From positions 62,001-126,000 of the forward strand of contig JAKSZU010000210.1 of assembly GCA_026018925.1 (NCBI GenBank): 64,000 nt of DNA, read 5' to 3'. Position numbers and translations under genes: made by a program. This document shows, piece after piece, positions 10,377 through 23,019 of this stretch. Origin of the DNA: Tupaia tana (taxonomy: Eukaryota > Chordata > Mammalia > Scandentia > Tupaiidae). Position 1 is the stretch's first letter, and each line of letters begins with the position of its first letter. Below the pieces are notes generated by a model. That model worked only from the letters and a program-made list of their open reading frames with translations, was not told the DNA's origin and ran no database searches.

Positions 10377-13300
10377 CTCCCTACCACACTAGTTTTGCTT
10401 GCTAGAGGCTGAATTATGAGTAGAAATTCTTAATTTCGCGTGTGCCCTGAAATATCTAGTTCCCAGTATCCATGTGAAATCTTCTCAGAGAATGGCTCAA
10501 TGCTCCTGCCTGGGAGAATGGAGCAGAAGGGCTTATTAACAAAACAAAAGATGGAGCTGAGTGCCAGAGAGAAATTCTACCTTTAAAAAAATCGTAAAAA
10601 GGAAAAATTACCAAAAAAATATGAGGAGACAGGAGCAGAGAGAGACAGAGAACCCAGAGACACAGAGACAGGGATAGAAGGCCAGAGGGGCTCCCTACCA
10701 CACTAGCTTTGCTTGCTGGAGGCTGAATTTTGAGTAGAAAATCTTCATTTCGCCTGTGCCCTTAAATATCTAGTTCCCAGTATCCATGTGGAATCTTCTC
10801 AGAGAATGGCTCAACGCTCCTGCCTGGGAGAAATGAGCAGAAGGGCTTATTAACAAAACAAAAGATGGAGCTGAGAGCCAGAGAGAAATTCTACATTTAA
10901 AGAAATCGTAAAAAGGAAAAATTACTAAAAAAATGAGGGGACAGGAGCAGAGCGAGGCAGAGACCTCAGAGACACAGAGACAGGGATAGATGGCCAGAGG
11001 GGCTCCCTACCACACTAGCTTTGCTGGCTGGAGGCTGAATTATGAGTAGAAAATCTTCATTTCGCCTGTGCCCTGAAATATCTAGTTCCCATTATCCATG
11101 TGGAATCTTCTCAGAGAATGGCTCAACTCTCCTGCCTGGGAGAAAGGAGCAGAAGGGCTTATTAACAAAACAAAAGATGGAGCTGAGAGCCAGAGAGAAA
11201 TTCTACCTTTAAAAAAATCGTAAAAAGGAAAAATTACCAAAAAATTGAGGAGACAGGAGCAGAGAGAGACAGAGACCTCAGAGACACAGAGACAGGGATA
11301 GAAGGCCAGAGGGGCTCCCTACCACACTAGCTTTGCTTGCTGGAGGCTGAATTATGAGTAGAAAATCTTCATTTCGCCTGTGCCCTGAAATATCTAGTTC
11401 CCAGTATCCCTGTGGAACCTTCTCAGTGAATGGCTCAACTCTCTTGCCTGGGAGAACGGAGCAGAAGGGCTTATTAACAAAACAGAAGATGGAGCAGAGG
11501 GCCAGAGAGAAATTCTACATTTAAAAAAATCGTAAAAAGGAAAAATTACCAAAAAAAATGAGGAGTCAGGAGCAGAGAGAGACAGAGAAATCAGAGACTC
11601 AGAGACAGTGATAGAAGGCCAGAGGGGCTCCCTACCACACTAGCTTTGCTTGCTGGAGGCTGAATTATGAGTAGAAAATCTTCATTTCGCCTGTGCCCTG
11701 AAATATCTAGTTCCCAGTGTCCATATGGAATCTTCTCAGAGAATGGCTCAACTCTCCTGCCTGGGAGAAAGGAGCAGAAGGGCTTATTAACAAAACAAAA
11801 GATGGAGCTGAGAGCCAGAGAGAAATACTACCTTTAAAATAATCGTAAAAATGGAAAACTACCCAAAAAAAAATGAGGAGCCAGGAGCACAGAGAGACAG
11901 AGACCTCAGAGACACAGAGACAGGGATAGAAGGCCAGAGGGGCTCCCTACCACACTAGCTTTGCTTGCTGCAGGCTGAATTATGAGTAGAAAATCTTCAT
12001 TTCGCCTGTGCCCTGAAATATCTAGTTCCAGTATCCATGTGGAATCTTCACAGAGAATGGCTCAACTCTCCTTTCTGGGAGAATGGAGCAGAAGGGCTTA
12101 TTAACAAACCAAAAGATGGAGCTGAGAGCCAGAGAGAAATTGAACCTTTAAAAAAATCGTTAAAAGGAAAAATTAACAAAAAAAAATGAGGAGACAGGAG
12201 CAGAGAGAGACAGAGAACTCAGAGACACAGAGACAGGGATAGAAGGCCTGAGGGGCTCCCTACCACACTAGCTTTGCTTGCTAGAGGCTGAATTATGAGT
12301 AGAACATCTTCATTTCGCCTGTGCCCTGAAATATCTAGTTCCCATTATCCATGTGGAAACTTCTCAGAGAATGGCTCATCTCTCCTGCCTGGGAGAAAGG
12401 AGCAGAAGGGCTTATTAACAAAACAAAAGATGGAGCTGAGAGCCAGAGAGAAATTCTACCTTTAAAAAAATCGTAAAAAGGAAAAATTAAGAAAAAATTG
12501 AGGAGACAGGAGCAGAGAGAGACAGAGACCTCAGAGACACAGAGACAGGGATAGAAGGCCAGAGGGGCTCCCTACCACACTAGCTTTGCTTGCTGGAGGC
12601 TGAATTATGAGTAGAAAATCTTCATTTCGCCTGTGCCCTGAGATATCTAGTTCCAAGTGTCCATATGGAATCTTCTCAGAGAATGGCTCAACTCTCCTGC
12701 CTGGGAGAAAGGAGCAGAAGGGCTTATTAACAAAACAAAAGATGGAGCTGAGAGCCAGAGAGAAATACTACTTTTAAAATAATCGTAAAAATGGAAAACT
12801 ACCAAAAATAATGAGGAGACAGGAGCAGAGAGAGACAGAGTACTCAGAGACACAGAGACAGGGATAGAAGGCCAGAGGGGCTCCCTACCACACTAGTTTT
12901 GCTTGCTAGAGGCTGAATTATGAGTAGAAATTCTTCATTTCGCCTGTGCCCTGAAATATCTAGTTCCCAGTATCCATGTGAAATCTTCTCAGAGAATGGC
13001 TCAACGCTCCTGCCTGGGAGAATGGAGCAGAAGTGCTTATTAACAAAACAAAAGATGGAGCTGAGAGCCAGAGAGAAATTCTACCTTTAAAAAAATCGTA
13101 AAAAGGAAAAATTACCAAAAAAATTAAGGAGGAGACAGGAGCAGAGAGAGATAGAGACCTCAGAGACACAGAGACAGGTATAGAAGGCCAGAGGGGCTCC
13201 CTACCACACTAGCTTTGCTTGCTGGAGGCTGAATTTTGAGTAGAAAATCTTCATTTCGCCTGTGCCCTGAAATATCTAGTTCCCAGTATCCATGTGGAAT

Positions 13301-14221
13301 CTTCTCAGAGAATGGCTCAACGCTCCTACCTGGGAGAAATGAGCAGAAGGGCTTATTAACAAAACAAAAGATGGAGCTGAGAGCCAGAGAGAAATTTTAT
13401 CTTTAAAAAAATCGTAAAAAGGAAAATTACCAAAAAATTGAGGAGAGAGGAGCAGAGAGAGACAGAGACCTCAGAGACACAGAGACAGGGATAGAAGGCC
13501 AGAGGGGCTCCCTACCACACTAGCTTTGCTTGCTGGAGGCTGAATTATGAGTAGAAAATCTTCATTTCGCCTGTGCCCTGAAATATCTAGTTCCCAGTAT
13601 CCATGTGGAATTTTCTCAGAGAATGGCTCAACTCTCCTGCCTGGGAGAAAGGAGCAGAAGGGCTTATTAACAAAACAGATGATGGAGCAGAGGGCCAGAG
13701 AGAAATTCTACATTTAAAAAAATCGTAAAAAGGAAAAATTACCAAAAAAAATGAGGAGTCAGGAGCAGAGAGAGACAGAGACCTCAGAGACTCAGAGACA
13801 GGGATAGAAGGCCAGAGGGGCTCCCTACCACACTAGCTTTGCTTGCTGGAGGCTGAATTATGAGTAGCAAATCTTCATTTCGCCTGTGCCCTGAAATATC
13901 TAGTTCCCAGTGTCCATATGGAAACTTCTCAGAGAATGGCTCAACTCTCCTGCCTGGGAGAAAGGAGCAGAAGGGCTTCTTAACAAAACAAAAGATGGAG
14001 CTGAGAGCCAGAGAGAAATACTACCTTTAAAATAATCGTAAAAATGGAAAACTACCAAAAAAAAATGAGGAGACAGGAGCAGAGAGAGACAGAGACCTCA
14101 GAGACACAGAGACAGGGATAGAAGGCCAGAGGGGCTCCCTACCACACTAGCTTTGCTTGCTGCAGGCTGAATTATGAGTAGAAAATCTTCATTTCGCCTG
14201 TGCCCTGAAATATCTAGTTCC

Positions 14222-17200
14222 CAGTATCCATGTGGAATCTTCTCAGAGAATGGCTCAACTCTCCTGCCTGGGAGAAAGGAGCAGAAGGGCTTATTAACAA
14301 AACAAAAGATGGAGGTGAGAGCCAGAGAGAAATTCTACCTTTAAAAAAATCGTAAAAAGGAAAAATTACCAAAAAAAAATGAGGAGACAGGAGCAGAGAG
14401 AGACAGAGACCTCAGAGACACAAAGACAGGGATAGAAGGCCAGAGGGGCTCCCTACCACACTAGTTTTGCTTGCTAGAGGCTGAATTATGAGTAGAAATT
14501 CTTAATTTCGCGTGTGCCCTGAAATATCTAGTTCCCAGTATCCATGTGAAATCTTCTCAGAGAATGGCTCAATGCTCCTGCCTGGGAGAATGGAGCAGAA
14601 GGGCTTATTAACAAAACTAAAGATGGAGCTGAGTGCCAGAGAGAAATTCTACCTTTAAAAAAATCGTAAAAAGGAAAAATTACCAAAAAAATATGAGGAG
14701 ACAGGAGCAGAGAGAGACAGAGAACCCAGAGACACAGAGACAGGGATAGAAGGCCAGAGGGGCTCCCTACCACACTAGCTTTGCTTGCTGGAGGCTGAAT
14801 TATGAGTAGAAAATCTTCATTTCGCCTGTGCCCTGAAATATCTAGTTCCCAGTATCCATGTGGAACCTTCTCAGACAATGGCTCAACTCTCCTGCCTGGG
14901 AGAAAGGAGCAGAAGGGCTTATTAACAAAACAAAAGATGGAGCTGAGAGCCAGAGAGAAATTCTACCTTTCAAAAAATCGTAAAAGGAAAAATTACCAAA
15001 AAAATAAGGAGGAGACAGGAGCAGAGAGAGACAGAGATCTCAGAGACACAGAGACAGGTATAGAAGGCCAGAGGGGCTCCCTACCACACTAGCTTTGCTT
15101 GCTGGAGGCTGAATTTTGAGTAGAAAATCTTCATTTCGCCTGTGCCCTTAAATATCTAGTTCCCAGTATCCATGTGGAATCTTCTCAGAGAATGGCTCAA
15201 CGCTCCTGCCTGTGAGAAATGAGCAGAAGGGCTTATTAACAAAACAAAAGATGGAGCTGAGAGCCAGAGAGAAATTCTACATTTAAAGAAATCGTAAAAG
15301 GAAAAAATTACTAAAAAAAATGAGGGGACAGGAGCAGAGCGAGGCAGAGACCTCAGAGACACAGAGACAGGGATAGATGGCCAGAGGGGCTCCCTACCAC
15401 ACTAGCTTTGCTGGCTGGAGGCTGAATTATGAGTAGAAAATCTTCATTTCGCCTGTGCCCTGAAATATCTAGTTCCCATTATCCATGTGGAATCTTCTCA
15501 GAGAATGGCTCAACTCTCTTGCCTGGGAGAAAGGAGCAGAAGGGCTTATTAACAAAACAAAAGATGGAGCTGAGAGCCAGAGAGAAATTCTACCTTTAAA
15601 AAAATCGTAAAAAGGAAAAATTACCAAAAAATTGAGGAGACAGGAGCAGAGAGAGACAGAGACCTCAGAGACACAGAGACAGGGATAGAAGGCCAGAGGG
15701 GCTCCCTACCACACTAGCTTTGCTTGCTGGAGGCTGAATTATGAGTAGAAAATCTTCATTTCGCCTGTGCCCTGAAATATCTAGTTCCCAGTATCCCTGT
15801 GGAACCTTCTCAGTGAATGGCTCAACTCTCTTGCCTGGGAGAAAGGAGCAGAAGGGCTTATTAACAAAACAGAAGATGGAGCAGAGGGCCAGAGAGAAAT
15901 TCTACATTTAAAAAAATCGTAAAAAGGAAAAATTACCAAAAAAAATGAGGAGTCAGGAGCAGAGAGAGACAGAGAAATCAGAGACTCAGGAGACAGTGAT
16001 AGAAGGCCAGAGGGGCTCCCTACCACACTAGCTTTGCTTGCTGGAGGCTGAATTATGAGTAGAAAATCTTCATTTCGCCTGTGCCCTGAAATATCTAGTT
16101 CCCAGTGTCCATATGGAATCTTCTCAGAGAATGGCTCAACTCTCCTGCCTGGGAGAAAGGAGCAGAAGGGCTTATTAACAAAACAAAAGATGGAGCTGAG
16201 AGCCAGAGAGAAATACTACCTTTAAAATAATCGTAAAAATGGAAAACTACCAAAAAAAAAATGAGGAGCCAGGAGCAGAGAGAGACAGAGACCTCAGAGA
16301 CACAGAGACAGGGATAGAAGGCCAGAGGGGCTCACTACCACACTAGCTTTGCTTGCTGCAGGCTGAAATATGAGTAGAAAATCTTCATTTCGCCTGTGCC
16401 CTGAAATATCTAGTTCCAGTATCCATGTGGAATCTTCACAGAGAATGGCTCAACTCTCCTGCCTGGGAGAATGGAGCAGAAGGGCTTATTAACAAACCAA
16501 AAGATGGAGCTGAGAGCCAGAGAGAAATTGTACCTTTAAAAAAATCGTTAAAAGGAAAAAATTAACAAAAAATGAGGAGACAGGAGCAGAGAGAGACAGA
16601 GAACTCAGAGACACAGAGACAGGGATAGAAGGCCTGAGGGGCTCCCTACCACACTAGCTTTGCTGGCTAGAGGCTGAATTATGAGTAGAACATCTTCATT
16701 TCGCCTGTGCCCTGAAATATCTAGTTCCCATTATCCATGTGGAAACTTCTCAGAGAATGGCTCATCTCTCCTCCCTGGGAGAAAGGAGCAGAAGGGCTTA
16801 TTAACAAAACAAAAGATGGAGCTGAGAGCCAGAGAGAAATTATACCTTTAAAAAAATCGTAAAAAGGAAAAATTACCAAAAAAAATAAGGAGGAGACAGG
16901 AGCAGAGAGAGACAGAGACCTCAGAGACACAGAGACAGGGATAGAAGGCCAGAGGGGCTCCCTACCACACTAGCTTTGCTTGCTGGAGGCTGAATTTTGA
17001 GTAGAAAATCTTCATTTCGCCTGTGCCCTGAAATATCTAGTTCCCAGTATCCATGTGGAATCTTCTCAGAGAATGGCTCAACGCTCCTACCTGGGAGAAA
17101 GGAGCAGAAGAGCTTATTAACAAAACAAAAGATGGAGCTGAGAGCCAGAGAGAAATACTACCTTTAAAATAATCGTAAAAATGGAAAACTACCAAAAAAA

Positions 17201-17359
17201 AAATGAGGAGACAGGAGCAGAGAGAGACAGAGACCTCAGAGACACAGAGACAGGGATAGAAGGCCAGAGGGGCTCCCTACCACACTAGCTTTGCTTGCTG
17301 CAGGCTGAATTATGAGTAGAAAATCTTCATTTCGCCTGTGCCCTGAAATATCTAGTTCC
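14222..17359 (+). repeat. Sub-unit a of copy 1 (10 monomers, 3.14 kb)
   Basis: The order is 2 (right half), 3, T, 4, 5, 6, 7, 8, then two hybrid monomers, then the start of the next type 2. The hybrid at about 16,680-16,940 begins as type 9 (AACATC, CATTATCC, GGCTCATCTC) and ends like type 11 (AATAAGGAGGAGAC). The next begins as type 12 (TTTTGAG, CGCTCCTACC at 17,090) and ends like type 1 (AAATACTACC, AAAATAATCG, GGAAAACTACC). Compared with the 13-monomer block plus T, this fits the loss of two monomers at each hybrid. Confidence 0.75.
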
Positions 17360-20191
17360 CAGTATCCATGTGGAATCTTCTCAGAGAATGGCTCAACTCT
17401 CCTGCCTGGGAGAAAGGAGCAGAAGGGCTTATTAACAAAACAAAAGATGGAGGTGAGAGCCAGAGAGAAATTCTACCTTTAAAAAAATCGTAAAAAGGAA
17501 AAATTACCAAAAAAAAATGAGGAGACAGGAGCAGAGAGAGACAGAGACCTCAGAGACACAGAGACAGGGATAGAAGGCCAGAGGGGCTCCCTACCACACT
17601 AGTTTTGCTTGCTAGAGGCTGAATTATGAGTAGAAATTCTTAATTTCGCGTGTGCCCTGAAATATCTAGTTCCCAGTATCCATGTGAAATCTTCTCAGAG
17701 AATGGCTCAATGCTCCTGCCTGGGAGAATGGAGCAGAAGGGCTTATTAACAAAACAAAAGATGGAGCTGAGTGCCAGAGAGAAATTCTACCTTTAAAAAA
17801 AATCGTAAAAAGGAAAAATTACCAAAAAAAATATGGGGAGACAGGTGCAGAGAGAGACAGAGAACCCAGAGACACAGAGACAGGGATAGAAGGCCAGAGG
17901 GGCTCCCTACCACACTAGCTTTGCTTGCTGGAAGCTGAATTATGAGTAGAAAATCTTCATTTCGCCTGTGCCCTGAAATATCTAGTTCCCAGTATCCATG
18001 TGGAACCTTCTCAGACAATGGCTCAACTCTCCTGCCTGGGAGAAAGGAGCAGAAGGGGCTTATTAACAAAACAAAAGATGGAGCTGAGAGCCAGAGAGAA
18101 ATTCTACCTTTCAAAAAATCGTAAAAAGGAAAAATTACCAAAAAAATAAGGAGGAGACAGGAGCAGAGAGAGACAGAGACCTCAGAGACACAGAGACAGG
18201 GATAGAAGTCCAGAGGGGCTCCCTATCACACTAGCTTTGCTTGCTGGAGGCTGAATTTTGAGTAGAAAATCTTCATTTCGCCTGTGCCCTGAAATATCTA
18301 GTTCCCAGTATCCATGTGGAAACTTCTCAGAGAATGGCTCAACTCTCCTTCCTGGGAGAAATGAGCAGAAGGGCTTATTAACAAAACAAAAGATGGAGCT
18401 GAGAGCCAGAGAGAAATTCTACCTTTAAAAAAACCGTAAAAAGGAAAAATTACCAAAAAAAATGAGGAGACAGGAGCAGAGAGAGACAGAGACCTCAGAG
18501 ACACAGAGACAGGGATAGAAGGCCAGAGGGGCTCCCTACCACACTAGCTTTGCTTGCTGGAGGCTGAATTATGAGTAGAAAATCTTCATTTCGCCTGTGC
18601 CCTGAAATATCTAGTTCCCATTATCCATGTGGAATCTTCTCAGAGAATGGCTCAACTCTCCTGCCTGGGAGAAAGGAGCAGAAGGGGCTTATTAACAAAA
18701 CAAAAGATGGAGCTGAGAGCCAGAGAGAAATTCTACCTTTAAAAAAATCGTAAAAAGGAAAAATTAAGAAAAAATTGAGGAGACAGGAGCAGAGAGAGAC
18801 AGAGACCTCAGAGACACAGAGACAGGGATAGAAGGCCAGAGGGGCTCCCTACCACACTAGCTTTGCTTGCTGGAGGCTGAATTATGAGTAGAAAATCTTC
18901 ATTTCGCCTGTGCCCTGAGATATCTAGTTCCCAGTGTCCATATGGAATCTTCTCAGAGAATGGCTCAACTCTCCTGCCTGGGAGAAAGGAGCAGAAGGGC
19001 TTAATAACAAAACAAAAGATGGAGCTGAGAGCCAGAGAGAAATACTACTTTTAAAATAATCGTAAAAATGGAAAACTACCAAAAATAATGAGGAGACAGG
19101 AGCAGAGAGAGACAGAGTACTCAGAGACACAGAGACAGGGATAGAAGGCCAGAGGGGCTCCCTACCACACTAGTTTTGCTTGCTAGAGGCTGAATTATGA
19201 GTAGAAATTCTTCATTTCGCCTGTGCCCTGAAATATCTAGTTCCCAGTATCCATGTGAAATCTTCTCAGAGAATGGCTCAAAGCTCCTGCCTGGGAGAAT
19301 GGAGCAGAAGTGCTTATTAACAAAAACAAAAGATGGAGCTGAGAGCCAGAGAGAAATTCTACCTTTAAAAAAATCGTAAAAGGAAAAATTACCAAAAAAA
19401 AATAAGGAGGAGACAGGAGCAGAGAGAGACAGAGACCTCAGAGACACAGAGACAGGGATAGAAGGCCAGAGGGGCTCCCTACCACACTAGCTTTGCTTGC
19501 TGGAGGCTGAATTATGAGTAGAAAATCTTCATTTCGCCTGTGCCCTGAAATATCTAGTTCCCAGTATCCATGTGGAATTTTCTCAGAGAATGGCTCAACT
19601 CTCCTGCCTGGGAGAAAGGAGCAGAAGGGCTTATTAACAAAACAGATGATGGAGCAGAGGGCCAGAGAGAAATTCTACATTTAAAAAAATCGTAAAAAGG
19701 AAAAATTACCAAAAAAAATGAGGAGTCAGGAGCAGAGAGAGACAGAGACCTCAGAGACTCAGAGACAGTGATAGAAGGCCAGAGGGGCTCCCTACCACAC
19801 TAGCTTTGCTTGCTGGAGGCTGAATTATGAGTAGCAAATCTTCATTTCGCCTGTGCCCTGAAATATCTAGTTCCCAGTGTCCATATGGAATCTTCTCAGA
19901 GAATGGCTCAACTCTCCTGCCTGGGAGAAAGGAGCAGAAGGGCTTCTTAACAAAACAAAAGATGGAGCTGAGAGCCAGAGAGAAATACTACCTTTAAAAT
20001 AATCGTAAAAATGGAAAACTACCAAAAAAAAAATGAGGAGACAGGAGCAGAGAGAGACAGAGACCCTCAGAGACACAGAGACAGGGATAGAAGGCCAGAG
20101 GGGCTCCCTACCCACACTAGCTTTGCTTGCTGCAGGCTGAATTATGAGTAGAAAATCTTCATTTCGCCTGTGCCCTGAAATATCTAGTTCC
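17360..20191 (+). repeat. Sub-unit b of copy 1 (9 monomers, 2.83 kb)
   Basis: The order is 2, 3, T, a type-4 relative (TTTTGAG with GGAAACTTCTC and CTCCTTCC), a 5/9 hybrid, 10, 11, 13, 1. The hybrid (about 18,540-18,850) begins like type 5 (AAAATC, CATTATCC, GGAATCTTC, CAACTCTCCTGCC) and ends like type 9 (TTAAGAAAAAATTG at 18,764), as expected if types 6-8 were removed. Type 12 is also missing. Confidence 0.75.
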
Positions 20192-23019
20192 CAGTATCCA
20201 TGTGGAACCTTCTCAGAGAATGGCTCAACTCTACTGCCTGGGAGAAAGGAGCAGAAGGGCTTATTAACAAAACAAAAGATGGAGGTGAGAGCCAGAGAGA
20301 AATTCTACCTTTAAAAAAATCGTAAAAAGGAAAAATTACCAAAAAAAAATGAGGAGACAGGAGCAGAGAGAGACAGAGACCTCAGAGACACAGAGACAGG
20401 GATAGAAGGCCAGAGGGGCTCCCTACCACACTAGTTTTGCTTGCTAGAGGCTGAATTATGAGTAGAAATTCTTAATTTCGCGTGTGCCCTGAAATATCTA
20501 GTTCCCAGTATCCATGTGAAATCTTCTCAGAGAATGGCTCAATGCTCCTGCCTGGGAGAATGGAGCAGAAGGGCTTATTAACAAAACAAAAGATGGAGCT
20601 GAGTGCCAGAGAGAAATTCTACCTTTAAAAAAATCGTAAAAAGGAAAAATTACCAAAAAAATATGAGGAGACAGGAGCAGAGAGAGACAGAGAACCCAGA
20701 GACACAGAGACAGGGATAGAAGGCCAGAGGGGCTCCCTACCACACTAGCTTTGCCTGCTGGAGGCTGAATTATGAGTAGAAAATCTTCATTTCGCCTGTG
20801 CCCTGAAATATCTAGTTCCCAGTATCCATGTGGAACCTTCTCAGACAATGGCTCAACTCTCCTGCCTGGGAGAAAGGAGCAGAAGGGCTTATTAACAAAA
20901 CAAAAGATGGAGCTGAGAGCCAGAGAGAAATTCTACCTTTCAAAAAATCGTAAAAAGGAAAAATTACCAAAAAAATAAGGAGGAGACAGGAGCAGAGAGA
21001 GACAGAGACCTCAGAGACACAGAGACAGGGATAGAAGTCCAGAGGGGCTCCCTATCACACTAGCTTTTGCTTGCTGGAGGCTGAATTTTGAGTAGAAAAT
21101 CTTCATTTCGCCTGTGCCCTGAAATATCTAGTTCCCAGTATCCATGTGGAAACTTCTCAGAGAATGGCTCAACTCTCCTTCCTGGGAGAAATGAGCAGAA
21201 GGGCTTATTAACAAAACAAAAGATGGAGCTGAGAGCCAGAGAGAAATTCTACCTTTAAAAAAAATCGTAAAAAGGAAAAATTACCAAAAAAAATGAGGAG
21301 ACAGGAGCAGAGAGAGACAGGGACCTCAGAGACACAGAGACAGGGATAGAAGGCCAGAGGGGCTCCCTACCACACTAGCTTTGCTTGCTGGAGGCTGAAT
21401 TATGAGTAGAAAATCTTCATTTCGCCTGTGCCCTGAAATATCTAGTTCCCATTATCCATGTGGAATCTTCTCAGAGAATGGCTCAACTCTCCTGCCTGGG
21501 AGAAAGGAGCAGAAGGGCTTATTAACAAAACAAAAGATGGAGCTGAGAGCCAGAGAGAAATTCTACCTTTAAAAAAATCGTAAAAAGGAAAAATTAAGAA
21601 AAAATTGAGGAGACAGGAGCAGAGAGAGACAGAGACCTCAGAGACACAGAGACAGGGATAGAAGGCCAGAGGGGCTCCCTACCACACTAGCTTTGCTTGC
21701 TGGAGGCTGAATTATGAGTAGAAAATCTTCATTTCGCCTGTGTCCTGAGATATCTGTTTCCCAGTGTCCATATGGAATCTTCTCAGAGAATGGCTCAACT
21801 CTCCTGCCTGGGAGAAAGGAGCAGAAGGGCTTAATAACAAAACAAAAGATGGAGCTGAGAGCCAGAGAGAAATACTACTTTTAAAATAATCGTAAAAATG
21901 GAAAAACTACCAAAAATAATGAGGAGACAGGAGCAGAGAGAGACAGAGTACTCAGAGACACAGAGACAGGGATAGAAGGCCAGAGGGGCTCCCTACCACA
22001 CTAGTTTTGCTTGCTAGAGGCTGAATTATGAGTAGAAATTCTTCATTTCGCCTGTGCCCTGAAATATCTAGTTCCCAGTATCCATGTGAAATCTTCTCAG
22101 AGAATGGCTCAACGCTCCTGCCTGGGAGAATGGAGCAGAAGTGCTTATTAACAAAACAAAAGATGGAGCTGAGAGCCAGAGAGAAATTCTACCTTTAAAA
22201 AAATCGTAAAAAGGAAAAATTACCAAAAAAAATAAGGAGGAGACAGGAGCAGAGAGAGACAGAGACCTCAGAGACACAGAGACAGGGATAGAAGGCCAGA
22301 GGGGCTCCCTACCACACTAGCTTTGCTTGCTGGAGGCTGAATTATGAGTAGAAAATCTTCATTTCGCCTGTGCCCCTGAAATATCTAGTTCCCAGTATCC
22401 ATGTGAATTTTCTCAGAGAATGGCTCAACTCTCCTGCCTGGGAGAAAGGAGCAGAAGGGCTTATTAACAAAACAGATGATGGAGCAGAGGGCCAGAGAGA
22501 AATTCTACATTAAAAAAATCGTAAAAAGGAAAAATTACCAAAAAAAATGAGGAGTCAGGAGCAGAGAGAGACAGAGACCTCAGAGACTCAGAGACAGTGA
22601 TAGAAGGCCAGAGGGGCTCCCTACCACACTAGCTTTGCTTGCTGGGAGGCTGAATTATGAGTAGCAAATCTTCATTTCGCCTGTGCCCTGAAATATCTAG
22701 TTCCCAGTGTCCATATGGAATATTCTCAGAGAATGGCTCAACTCTCCTGCCTGGGAGAAAGGAGCAGAAGGGCTTCTTAACAAAACAAAAGATGGAGCTG
22801 AGAGCCAGAGAGAAATACTACCTTTAAAATAATCGTAAAAATGGAAAACTACCAAAAAAAAAATGAGGAGACAGGAGCAGAGAGAGACAGAGACCTCAGA
22901 GACACAGAGACAGGGATAGAAGGCCAGAGGGGCTCCCTACCACACTAGCTTTGCTTGCTGCAGGCTGAATTATGAGTAGAAAATCTTCATTTCGCCTGTG
23001 CCCTGAAATATCTAGTTCC
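20192..23019 (+). repeat. Sub-unit b' of copy 1 (9 monomers, 2.83 kb)
   Basis: A near-identical neighbour of sub-unit b, offset 2,830 bp, with the same monomer order. Marks that separate it from b in all three copies include CTCTACTGCC in its first monomer (20,230), TGTCCTGAGATATCTGTTTC in the type-10 monomer (21,741) and GGAATATTCTC in type 1 in at least copies 1 and 2 (22,717). These shared marks show that b and b' were separate before the 37-monomer unit was multiplied. Confidence 0.8.

Larger units (their letters stand above)
9781..14221 (+). repeat. Ancestral-like 13-monomer HOR (4,072 bp) left of the core
   Basis: I number the subtypes by diagnostic words: 1 GTAGCAAATC (9,793); 2 GGAGGTGAGAG (10,237); 3 CTTAATTTCGCG (10,430); 4 TTTTGAG with CCTTAAATATC (10,729); 5 CATTATCC (11,091); 6 CCCTGTGGAACC (11,407); 7 GTGTCCATATGG (11,717); 8 TTCCAGT with TTCACAG (12,027); 9 AACATC with CATTATCC, GGCTCATCTC and TTAAGAAAAAATTG (12,300-12,500); 10 CTGAGATATC (12,638); 11 AATTCTTC with GTGAAATC and TAAGGAGG (12,928-13,140); 12 TTTTGAG with CGCTCCTACC (13,231-13,330); 13 GAATTTTCTC with GATGATGG (13,608-13,685). 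The cycle restarts with type 1 at 13,865, 4,072 bp after the first, and type 2 follows up to the core edge. Confidence 0.75.

Noticed and set aside
10290-10384. G-quadruplex or triplex-forming tract in the purine-rich segment
   Set aside because: There are no four G-runs of three or more within a short span, and the purine tract is broken by C and T too often for a strong mirror repeat.
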